This document shows, in pieces, positions 7,982 through 14,330 of a stretch of 32,533 bases of DNA. Source of the DNA: an uncultured Eubacteriales bacterium. GTDB lineage: Bacteria > Bacillota > Clostridia > Lachnospirales > CAG-274. The position numbers were made by a program, and so were the translations under genes. The notes beneath the pieces were generated by a model that made no database searches, was not told the origin of the DNA, and worked only from the letters and a program-made list of their open reading frames with translations. The stretch is from contig CAJKOJ010000018.1 of assembly GCA_905201505.1 (NCBI GenBank), positions 1 through 32,533 on the forward strand, written 5' to 3'. The first letter of the stretch is position 1. Each line of letters starts with the position of its first letter.

Positions 7982-8087
7982 ATGTTTAGAAAAAATACCC
8001 TATGCACTATGTATTAAAAAATTTCAGTAAAAACTTCCTATTGTATGGCTAAAAGCAAGTTTAATATGAAAATCAACTATTGAGGAT

Positions 8088-8106
8088 AACTGCCTAACAG
8101 TTTTTT
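8088..8106 (+). terminator. Weak terminator-like hairpin
   Basis: AACTG/CAGTT with a five-base loop is followed by TTTT on the plus strand. The stem is only 5 bp. It could end leftover transcription toward the small minus-strand regulator. The rest of 7982-8113 holds nothing I recognise. Confidence 0.3.
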
Positions 8107-8113
8107 AAAAATA

Positions 8114-8317
8114 TTATTTTTCAGGAACGTATTCAAAAATATCCTGCACATTACAGTGGAGAATATTGCAAAGCTTGTTTAAAAGTAAAGTTGAAACTTC
8201 CTTGTTTTCTCTTAATCTGTTAATTGTATTTTCACTTATATTATATTTAGTAATTAAAGTGTCTACAGATATATTACTTTTTTCTAATGTTTTCCAAAAT
8301 GGATCAAAAACTATCAT
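8114..8317 (-). CDS. Small XRE/Cro-type helix-turn-helix regulator (HTH_26-like)
   Basis: This 67-residue protein is almost entirely one helix-turn-helix domain: FWKTLEKSNISVDTLITKYNISENTINRLREN followed by LNKLCNILHCNVQDIFEYVPE, the closing helix and edge typical of the YozG/HTH_26 group. It likely binds DNA as a dimer; targets are unknown. The start codon has a G-rich GAGGG ribosome site about seven bases upstream. It is divergent from a second XRE-type gene at 8539, with 221 bases between them that carry a perfect palindrome. Its own promoter is not clear. Its short length is normal for the group. Confidence 0.72.
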   Translation of the reverse strand: MIVFDPFWKTLEKSNISVDTLITKYNISENTINRLRENKEVSTLLLNKLCNILHCNVQDIFEYVPEK

Positions 8318-8417
8318 AATATTTCCCTCATTTCTTTTTAAATAAAATTTATAGTTACGGTTATGCTAAAAATGTGTTTTTCTCTCAGTAAGTTATAAAT
8401 GGTTATATGTTTAATAG

Positions 8418-8431
8418 CTTTTTTAAAAAAG
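8418..8431. repeat. 14-bp perfect palindrome CTTTTTTAAAAAAG
   Basis: A fully symmetric A/T-tract palindrome lies in the divergent region between the two XRE genes, immediately before the word GTAACGTG (8431-8438). It may be a bend or a binding site; no function is shown. Confidence 0.3.
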
Positions 8432-8460
8432 TAACGTGACAATAACTTAGTATAAATATA

Positions 8461-8499
8461 TTTTACATCATATAAGATGTAAAATCAACCTGTTATATT
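8461..8499 (+). promoter_or_regulatory. Palindromic operator and extended -10 promoter of the 8539 regulator
   Basis: TTTTACATC and GATGTAAAA (8461-8469, 8476-8484) form a perfect 9-bp inverted repeat with a six-base centre. Ten bases after the second arm begins TATATT (8494-8499), which has TG and one base before it, an extended -10. The palindrome covers the -35 region, which fits an operator for autorepression by one of the flanking XRE proteins. Which protein binds is inference. Confidence 0.6.
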
Positions 8500-8538
8500 T
8501 GAATTATGTTACCTTAACAAAAAGGAGCGTCAGATATA

Positions 8539-8760
8539 ATGAAACCATATTATGAAATTTTGAGAGATTTAAGAGAAGACTTAGATTTAAAACAAAATTA
8601 TATTGCAAGTATACTGAATACTACACAGCAAATGTATTCCAAATATGAAAGCGGTCAAACAGAATTGCCGCTCAGACATTTGATTATACTGTGTAAGTTT
8701 TACAATGTCAGTGCGGACTATGTGCTAGGGCTTAAAAGTGAAAAACAAAAGCTTAATTAA
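8539..8760 (+). CDS. Small XRE-family helix-turn-helix regulator
   Basis: The 73-residue protein is a single HTH_3 domain: LRDLREDLDLKQNYIASILNTTQQMYSKYESGQTELPL gives helices 1-4, then HLIILCKFYNVSADYVLGL closes the fold. This is the lambda-Cro/SinR-like fold. AAAGGAGCG stands before the ATG at a good distance. It is transcribed away from the other XRE gene at 8114-8317 and from a promoter overlapped by the palindrome at 8461-8484, so it may repress itself. No phage or mobile genes are adjacent, so its regulon cannot be guessed. Confidence 0.8.
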   Translation: MKPYYEILRDLREDLDLKQNYIASILNTTQQMYSKYESGQTELPLRHLIILCKFYNVSADYVLGLKSEKQKLN

Positions 8761-8839
8761 TATAATAAAAAATGAAGAGTATTTCATTATAATATAATTA
8801 TAACACTTTTATAAAGAAATTTAAAGTGTATTATTGTAT

Positions 8840-8868
8840 AAGCTGTATATTATTTTTGTATACAGCTT
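8840..8868. terminator. Convergent hairpin between the XRE gene and the ABC-F gene
   Basis: AAGCTGTATA and TATACAGCTT form a perfect 10-bp stem with a nine-base loop between two convergent genes. It has no strong U-run on either strand, so termination is plausible but not proven by sequence. Confidence 0.45.
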
Positions 8869-8877
8869 ACAGCTTTG

Positions 8878-10773
8878 TCAATTGTTAATCTCTTCCCATT
8901 GCTCATAAAGTTCCATTAATTTTTCTTCAAGAACCTGTTTTTCTTCATAGATTTCACGGGAGCGGACAGAATTGGTATAAACCTCTTCTGATGCCAGAAG
9001 ATTGTCAAGTTCTGAAATTTTATTTTCTGTTTCCGATATGTCATTTTCAAGTTTTTTAATAAGGTTTTCTTTTTTTCTCTGCTGTGCCTGAATTTCTTTT
9101 TGCTTTTTCCAGTCAAGTTTTGTTTCTGTTTCTGAAATTGTTTCCTGTGTTTGTGCGGTATTTTCAGTTTCAGCAAGTTTTTCTGTATAATAATCGTAGT
9201 TGCCTAAATAAATTGCAGCCTTATCTTTGTTAAGTTCAACTATTTTACTTGCAGTCGAATTAATAAAATATCTGTCGTGTGAAATATATAAAACAGTGCC
9301 TTCATAATTTTTAAGTGCTTGTTCAAGTATTTCCTTTGAATTTATATCCAGGTGGTTTGTTGGCTCGTCCAAAATAAGAAAGTTAGCGTTTGAAAGCATA
9401 ATTTTTGCAAGAGCAACTCTGCCTTTTTCTCCGCCGCTGAGAGTACCTATTGTTTTAAAAACATCATCACCTGTAAATACAAAGGCTGCAAGGACATTTC
9501 TTATCTGTGTAATTGTAAGGTCAGGATAAGTGTCTGAAATTTCATCAAAAATTGTTTTGTTAAGATTAAGGTCAGACTGTTCCTGGTCATAATAGCCTAT
9601 TACTACGTTTGCACCGAGTTTTACACTTCCTTGTACAGGGTTAAGCTTTGAAAGAATAATCCTGAAAAGGGTTGTTTTGCCTATGCCGTTTGGCCCTATA
9701 AGTGCAGCTTTTTCACCTTTTTTTATATCGAAGGATATGTTTTCAAAAAGAGGTGTGCTGTCAAATGCCATAGATACATTATCAACGCTTAATACGTCAT
9801 TCCCGCTTTCCTTTAAGGGTTTAATTGTGAGTTTCATTGTATCGGGAAGGCTTTCTGGTGCCGATATTCTTTCTATTTTTTCAAGTTGTTTTTCTCTGCT
9901 TTCTGCACGTTTAATTGATTTTTCCCTGTTAAATTCCCTGAGCTTTTTAATGACTTCTTCTTGTCTTTTTATTTCTTTTTGTTGATTGATGTAGCGGTGA
10001 TAAGCAATTTCTCTGTCAATTATCTTTTTTTCTGCATAGTAAGAATAATTGCCGAAATATTCCTTTGCTTTTTTATTCTCAAGTTCTATAACTTTACCTG
10101 CAACTTTGTCAAGAAAATATCTGTCGTGGGAAATAATAACAACTGCTCCATTATAGCTGCGGAGAAAGTCTTCAAGCCAGCGGAGAGAGTTTATATCAAG
10201 GTGATTTGTAGGTTCATCAAGAAGAAGCAAATCAGGAGATTTGAGAAGTATTTTTCCCAGAGCAACTCTTGTTTTTTGTCCGCCTGAAAGTTCATTAATT
10301 GTCTGAGCACTTTCTTCATCGCTAAAGCCAAGACCCTTGATTACACCTTTTAAACGGCTTTGATAGCTGTACCCATCAAGTTCTTCCATTTTATGTGAAA
10401 GTTCAGAATACTTTGACATAAGATTTTCAAGTTCTTCGCCGCTTTTATGTGACATTTGGGCTTCCATATCTCTTAACTGCTGTTCAATAAGCATAATTGG
10501 TTCAAAAACAGTGAGAAGTTCTGCATATATTGTCTTTGTACTGTCAATTTCAAGACTTTGTGAAAAGTATCCCATTGTAGCTGATTTGGGCATTATTACT
10601 TCTCCGCTGTCAAGAGACAATTCACCTGTTATTAATTTAAAAAGTGTAGACTTTCCTGCTCCGTTTACACCTACTATAGCTGTTTTTTCTTTTTCTTCTA
10701 TATGAAATGAAACATTTTCAAGTATAACATCTGTTCCAAAGGATTTTGAAACGTTGTTAAGTGCTAATATCAT
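8878..10773 (-). CDS. ABC-F family ATPase (YdiF/YfmM-like ribosome-associated)
   Basis: The 631-residue protein has two ABC ATPase domains and no membrane segment. Domain 1 shows GVNGAGKST, LSGGQKTRVALGKIL and LLLLDEPTNHLDI. A charged linker helix rich in Lys/Glu (about 240-300) is the P-site tRNA-interaction motif. Domain 2 shows GPNGIGKTT, LSGGEKGRVALAKI and LILDEPTNHLDI. The C-terminal 90 residues form a coiled coil rich in Lys/Glu. ABC-F proteins act at the ribosome E site in translation or antibiotic resistance; this one fits the housekeeping YdiF-type by its C-terminal extension, but resistance cannot be excluded. ATGGAGG lies upstream of the ATG. Confidence 0.87.
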   Translation of the reverse strand: MILALNNVSKSFGTDVILENVSFHIEEKEKTAIVGVNGAGKSTLFKLITGELSLDSGEVIMPKSATMGYFSQSLEIDSTKTIYAELLTVFEPIMLIEQQLRDMEAQMSHKSGEELENLMSKYSELSHKMEELDGYSYQSRLKGVIKGLGFSDEESAQTINELSGGQKTRVALGKILLKSPDLLLLDEPTNHLDINSLRWLEDFLRSYNGAVVIISHDRYFLDKVAGKVIELENKKAKEYFGNYSYYAEKKIIDREIAYHRYINQQKEIKRQEEVIKKLREFNREKSIKRAESREKQLEKIERISAPESLPDTMKLTIKPLKESGNDVLSVDNVSMAFDSTPLFENISFDIKKGEKAALIGPNGIGKTTLFRIILSKLNPVQGSVKLGANVVIGYYDQEQSDLNLNKTIFDEISDTYPDLTITQIRNVLAAFVFTGDDVFKTIGTLSGGEKGRVALAKIMLSNANFLILDEPTNHLDINSKEILEQALKNYEGTVLYISHDRYFINSTASKIVELNKDKAAIYLGNYDYYTEKLAETENTAQTQETISETETKLDWKKQKEIQAQQRKKENLIKKLENDISETENKISELDNLLASEEVYTNSVRSREIYEEKQVLEEKLMELYEQWEEINN

Positions 10774-10799
10774 ATTACAACCTCCATTACTGTCAGAAA

Positions 10800-10822
10800 A
10801 AATTGAACAATAAATTCAATTT
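10800..10822 (-). promoter_or_regulatory. Inverted repeat in the 5' leader of the ABC-F gene
   Basis: AAATTGAA and TTCAATTT form a perfect 8-bp stem with a seven-base loop, 27 bases before the ABC-F start. A likely extended -10 (TGTTACAAT on the minus strand, hexamer 10841-10836) lies just upstream, so the hairpin would be near the 5' end of the transcript. Some ABC-F genes are controlled by leaders, but no attenuator pair is visible here. Confidence 0.35.
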
Positions 10823-10879
10823 GATTTCCATTTATATTGTAACAGAAAATTGTGCTAAATAAAAGTAAAAAAGTGAAGA

Positions 10880-10908
10880 TTGACAAAAAAAGAGATTTCT
10901 TTTATAAT
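10880..10908 (+). promoter_or_regulatory. Consensus sigma-A promoter of rex
   Basis: TTGACA (10880-10885), 17 bases, TATAAT (10903-10908): both hexamers are perfect. Transcription would start about 25 bases before the rex ATG. No clear Rex operator (TTGTTAA-n4-TTAACAA) is seen here. Confidence 0.88.
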
Positions 10909-10938
10909 ATAAAAAATGAATAAAAAGGTGAATAAATT

Positions 10939-11583
10939 ATGAACAAAATAGAAAATGAAAAAATATCTATTGCTGTTATTAAAAGACTTCCCAGATATTA
11001 TAGATATTTAGGCGACCTTTTGGAGCATGGAATAACAAGGATTTCTTCAAATGACCTGAGCAGAAGAATGAATGTTACGGCATCTCAGATAAGGCAGGAT
11101 TTAAATAAATTCGGCTGTTTTGGTCAGAGAGGCTATGGGTATAATGTTGAAATGCTGTATGAAGAAATTAAAAAAATTCTTGGTCTTGATAAAGAATACA
11201 GTATGATTATTATTGGTGCAGGTAATATAGGACAAGCTCTTGCAAACTATGGCAACTTTAAAAAGAGGGGCTTTAATTTTATAGGTGCCTTTGATAACAA
11301 TCCTGATATTATAGGTAAAAAGGCAGGCGATGTCATAATAGAAGATGTTGCTAATTTGGAAGAATTTCTTAAAAATAATAAGGTGGATATTGCTGTACTT
11401 TCTATACCTAAAAATAATGCTCCGCAGATTTCTCCTATTTTGGTTGAGAACGGAGTAAGAGGTATATGGAATTTTTCACATATTGATCTTCATACACCTG
11501 ATAATGTTATCGTTGAAAATGTACATCTGACTGACAGTGTAATGACACTTTCATATAAATTAAGTGAACTTGATGAAAATTAA
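10939..11583 (+). CDS. rex: Redox-sensing transcriptional repressor Rex
   Basis: The 214-residue protein has the Rex N-terminal winged helix (AVIKRLPRYYRYLGDLLEHGITRISSNDL, then TASQIRQDLNKFG) and a Rossmann domain with IIIGAGNIGQAL at about residue 90 and AFDNNPDIIG. It senses the NADH/NAD+ ratio and releases DNA when NADH is high, which controls fermentation genes in anaerobes. Length matches the family (about 210). It is a single-gene unit between a consensus promoter and a terminator. AAAGGTG precedes the ATG. Confidence 0.95.
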   Translation: MNKIENEKISIAVIKRLPRYYRYLGDLLEHGITRISSNDLSRRMNVTASQIRQDLNKFGCFGQRGYGYNVEMLYEEIKKILGLDKEYSMIIIGAGNIGQALANYGNFKKRGFNFIGAFDNNPDIIGKKAGDVIIEDVANLEEFLKNNKVDIAVLSIPKNNAPQISPILVENGVRGIWNFSHIDLHTPDNVIVENVHLTDSVMTLSYKLSELDEN

Positions 11584-11590
11584 TAAAAAG

Positions 11591-11617
11591 TCTCTGCTTT
11601 AGGGCAGAGATTTTTTT
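11591..11617 (+). terminator. Terminator after rex
   Basis: TCTCTGC/GCAGAGA with a six-base loop and seven T directly after the stem, eight bases beyond the rex stop. Confidence 0.92.
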
Positions 11618-11671
11618 GATATACTAATGTGTTTTATAGCGGAATATATCTATTTGTCTGTGTTAATTTAC

Positions 11672-11700
11672 TTGTAAAATACACTGTACTATGCTATAAT
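11672..11700 (+). promoter_or_regulatory. Promoter of the repeat-rich leader and polysaccharide operon
   Basis: TTGTAA (11672-11677), 17 bases, TATAAT (11695-11700), with TG one base ahead of the -10 hexamer. A transcript would start at about 11707, at the first repeat. No terminator is visible before the first gene at 12377, so the leader would be about 670 bases long. Confidence 0.7.
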
Positions 11701-11714
11701 ATGACTTATCTGAA

Positions 11715-11844
11715 GGAAATGGGAGCTTGCTCACAATTTCCGAAGATAAGTCACTGAGGCGTAAGCCGAAGTGGTTATATAGCCTTGCGGAGCGAGGCTG
11801 TTACGGGAAGCATAACAATCGGAACAAAGTTCCGAAGATATAAC
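11715..11844 (+). repeat. Repeat copy A
   Basis: The first copy of a repeat whose core (11716-11819) matches copy B (12221-12325) with about ten differences in 105 bases. It includes a GGAAAT/ATTTCC hairpin with an inner GAGC/GCTC, AGCCT/AGGCT, and GTTATAT paired with ATATAAC. Copy A has an extra hairpin (11820-11834) inserted inside the GTTATAT/ATATAAC helix that copy B lacks, while the helix itself is kept. Confidence 0.85.
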
Positions 11845-11852
11845 AAATAAAA

Positions 11853-11878
11853 GGAAATGGGAGCTAGCTTACAATTTC
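11853..11878 (+). repeat. Partial third copy of the repeat (first hairpin only)
   Basis: These 26 bases repeat the first hairpin of copies A and B (starting GGAAATGGGAGCT and ending ACAATTTC) with two changes. The rest of the repeat is missing here. Confidence 0.75.
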
Positions 11879-12220
11879 AGATTGTCAAAAAAGCTATTTA
11901 TACGAAAAAAATTGTATTTTTTATACATCTATCTTTCATTTAGCGTCGCAGACTCTAATCCGCAGGTCGAGCTTTGCCCGACTGAGGCTGGTCATATTGC
12001 TTTGCAATATTGCTCGCCTATGCAGCCAAAGGACAGGAACTTTTCTGTGAACAAGTCATTTTTTTGGCTTGTTTGCGGAAAACTTGGTAGTTCCTACCTT
12101 AGCTAACTGAAAGAAAATTGCACCGAAAGATTTATCGGTCGTACGCAGTACGATTTTCAGCTATGCTGAAAATGCTGATGCTTACATTTCTTTCAAGGCT
12201 GTCGACTTTATCGACAGCCT

Positions 12221-12334
12221 GAAATGGGAGCTTGCTCACAATTTCCTTTAGATAAGTTACTGAGGCGTAAGCTGAAGTGGTTATATAGCCTTGAGGAGCG
12301 AGGCTGTTATGAGAAGCATAACAATATAACTTAT
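12221..12334 (+). repeat. Repeat copy B
   Basis: The second near-identical copy ends 43 bases before the first gene of the polysaccharide operon. Changes relative to copy A often keep pairing: GGC/GCC becomes GGC/GCT with a wobble, and GTTAT/ATAAC becomes fully paired. ATAAGTTA (12252-12259) pairs with TAACTTAT (12327-12334) to close the whole unit, whereas in copy A the equivalent bases pair upstream. Confidence 0.85.
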
Positions 12335-12376
12335 GAAATATTGAAAAATAAATATTATTTACAGAGGTGAACCAGT

Positions 12377-14227
12377 ATGAATAAAAAAGCAGCCGGAGAT
12401 ATGACAATGTCTGACAAGTTAATGGGAATTTTTCTTTTTATCGTTGTTGCCATAATTCCTTTAGTATGCAAAATGAATGAAATAAATATAAGTGCAGAGG
12501 AATACAATGTTATACGTTCAAGCAGTTCAATAAGTGATGTCTTTTCATACAGCAAATCAATAATGATTATGACTATGGGCGTTATTATAGCACTTTTTAT
12601 GGCATTTCAGATTTTAGGTGAGGACGGTTTTACTATTGATTTTAAGTCAAAGCCTGTGATACTTGCAGGTGTGTATTTGTTATTTGTACTTGTATCCTCA
12701 ATATTTTCAAAATATCATCACACTTCATTTTTTGGCGTGTCTGAACGATATGAGGGATTTTTTGTTTGGGTATGCTATATGGTGTTTATGATAGTAGCTA
12801 TGGCATTTGCCTCTAACAGAAAAAGGCTTGATTTTATATTGTGGGGATTTTTTGCCTCAGGACTTTTTGTGGGAATTATAGGCATAATGCAGTTTTTTGG
12901 TTATAATATATTTTCTTTTGACTGGTTCAGCAAGTTAGTAATGGGAGACGCTTACAACGGAAATCCTCTTAAAATTAAATTTGATTCTGTATTTGCTACT
13001 CTTTATAACCCTAACTGTGCAGGTATGTATTATGGTATGATGTTTTCTGCCTTTGGAGTAATGGCTGTGCTTATGCCATTAAAAAATAAGGTTAAATGGA
13101 TATTTGCATTGCTCGTTGCAGTACTTGGTGTATGCGCAGTAGGCTCTGATTCTGTAGGCGGACTTTTGGGTATTGCATCAGGTATAGGTTTTACAGCTGT
13201 TGTATGTATATGCTACTATGTCTTTGTTATAAAAAGCAAAAAGGCAATTGGTTTTTCTGTAGGCGGCATTGCTGTAGGCATTACAGCACTGATATTGTTC
13301 TTTAATTCCAATGCGGTTATTATACAGAAAGTGCGTATTATAGCTGATGCTCTTAAAAACGGTGAGACAATTTCTCAGTCTGCAAGTTTTTATGAAGATA
13401 TTCAGGTTGATGGTATGCTTGGAAAGATTATTACAAAAGATGGTGAGTTTGCTGTTGATTATGCAGAAGCAGCAACTCAGTTTATGCATAACGGAGTTGT
13501 GCTTGACCCTGTAAGTGAAGAGACAATGGAAAACGGCGGAACACACTATGTATATAATGAATCCGGGCTGAAATGGGATTTGTATTTATATAAAATGGAA
13601 ACAAAGGATATATTTGTAGCAAGTCTTACAGGTACTGACAATTTGGGAACAGGAACTTACTTCCTTTTTGGGGAGTATGAGGGAAAACTTACGGCTCTTG
13701 ATAAATTCGGAAATCCTATTGATATAGATACAGCTGTTGAAAGCTGGGGATTTAAAGGCGTTGAGAGACTTGGTTCAAACAGAGGCTACATCTGGTCAAG
13801 AAGTATACCTTTGCTGAAAAACAATATATTTATTGGTTCAGGTACTGATACATTTGTTTTTGAATTTCCTCAGCAGGATGTGAGAAGCAAACTGAATTAT
13901 TTGGGTAATCCTTATGTTATAATAGATAAGCCCCATAATATGTTTTTGCAGATTGGTATTAATACAGGTGTTATTTCATTAATTGTTATGCTTGTGTTAT
14001 TTATACTTTACATTGTGCAGACTATAAAAAGAGTATTTAATGATAAAGAGCAAAGTCTTAATGCTATAAGGCTTGGTATAATGGCAGGTATTGTGGCATA
14101 TCTTGCTGCTGCAATGACAACAGACAGTGTCGTTTCTGTTGCTCCTGTGTTTTGGACATTGCTTGGTGTGGGCTTTGGTGCAAATGTAATTAATCACGAA
14201 AAGAAGACAAGAAATATTTTAAAGTAA
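12377..14227 (+). CDS. O-antigen ligase / polysaccharide polymerase family membrane protein (Wzy_C)
   Basis: This 616-residue protein has about ten or more hydrophobic helices and one large extracytoplasmic loop (about 320-510). The Wzy_C signature is present: R469-G-Y-I-W473 at the start of the motif, NNIFIGSGTDTF, and H520 in DKPHNMFLQIGINTG. Family members join or polymerise undecaprenyl-linked glycans on the outer face of the membrane. In a Gram-positive this is probably polymerisation of a surface polysaccharide or transfer to a carrier. AGAGGTGA precedes the ATG. It is the first gene of the operon, after the repeat-rich leader. The loop between helices is longer than in many Wzy proteins. 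Substrate is unknown. Confidence 0.85.
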   Translation: MNKKAAGDMTMSDKLMGIFLFIVVAIIPLVCKMNEINISAEEYNVIRSSSSISDVFSYSKSIMIMTMGVIIALFMAFQILGEDGFTIDFKSKPVILAGVYLLFVLVSSIFSKYHHTSFFGVSERYEGFFVWVCYMVFMIVAMAFASNRKRLDFILWGFFASGLFVGIIGIMQFFGYNIFSFDWFSKLVMGDAYNGNPLKIKFDSVFATLYNPNCAGMYYGMMFSAFGVMAVLMPLKNKVKWIFALLVAVLGVCAVGSDSVGGLLGIASGIGFTAVVCICYYVFVIKSKKAIGFSVGGIAVGITALILFFNSNAVIIQKVRIIADALKNGETISQSASFYEDIQVDGMLGKIITKDGEFAVDYAEAATQFMHNGVVLDPVSEETMENGGTHYVYNESGLKWDLYLYKMETKDIFVASLTGTDNLGTGTYFLFGEYEGKLTALDKFGNPIDIDTAVESWGFKGVERLGSNRGYIWSRSIPLLKNNIFIGSGTDTFVFEFPQQDVRSKLNYLGNPYVIIDKPHNMFLQIGINTGVISLIVMLVLFILYIVQTIKRVFNDKEQSLNAIRLGIMAGIVAYLAAAMTTDSVVSVAPVFWTLLGVGFGANVINHEKKTRNILK

Positions 14228-14283
14228 ATTGTGAATTTTTGCTTTGAAGTATAGACTTAATGTAAAAAAGTTTGATAAAACTT

Positions 14284-14304
14284 CGGCGGGGGTATTCCTC
14301 GCCG
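14284..14304 (+). promoter_or_regulatory. GC-rich hairpin before the dehydratase gene
   Basis: CGGCGGGG pairs with CCTCGCCG (one wobble) around a five-base loop, 13 bases before the GGAGG ribosome site at 14317. It is one of the most GC-rich spots in the window and lacks a U-run, so it may be a processing or stability element between the first two operon genes. Confidence 0.45.
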
Positions 14305-14330
14305 CTGTTATGTAACGGAGGTAGTTTGTA

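Larger units (their letters stand above)
11703..12376 (+). ncRNA. Large structured leader RNA (putative) of the polysaccharide operon
   Basis: No credible gene lies in these 674 bases. Many stems can be read: 11703-11711/11744-11752 (9 bp), 11774-11780/11838-11844, 11820-11825/11829-11834, 11994-12000/12004-12010, 12140-12144/12148-12152, 12153-12161/12165-12173 (9 bp) and 12196-12205/12211-12220 (10 bp). The longest is 12041-12057 with 12066-12082: 17 continuous pairs, four of them G-U on the plus strand and thus A-C mismatches on the minus strand. That bias argues for a plus-strand RNA. A smaller hairpin 12086-12098 competes with pairing of 12035-12040 to 12090-12095. No known riboswitch class is recognised. 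A role in transcription readthrough or regulation is inference. Confidence 0.5.

Noticed and set aside
11882..12106. 74-residue plus-strand open frame inside the leader
   Set aside because: It runs through the stems of the repeat-rich region, has no ribosome site, and its residues follow the hairpins. It is best read as a by-product of structured sequence.
11940..12110. Known riboswitch (c-di-GMP, c-di-AMP, cobalamin, T-box) in the polysaccharide leader
   Set aside because: Short resemblances only (for example AGCTAACTGAAAG); the conserved cores of these classes are not present.
12132..12407. 91-residue minus-strand open frame across repeat copy B
   Set aside because: It overlaps the start of the O-antigen ligase gene, has no ribosome site, and is the antisense of the repeat.
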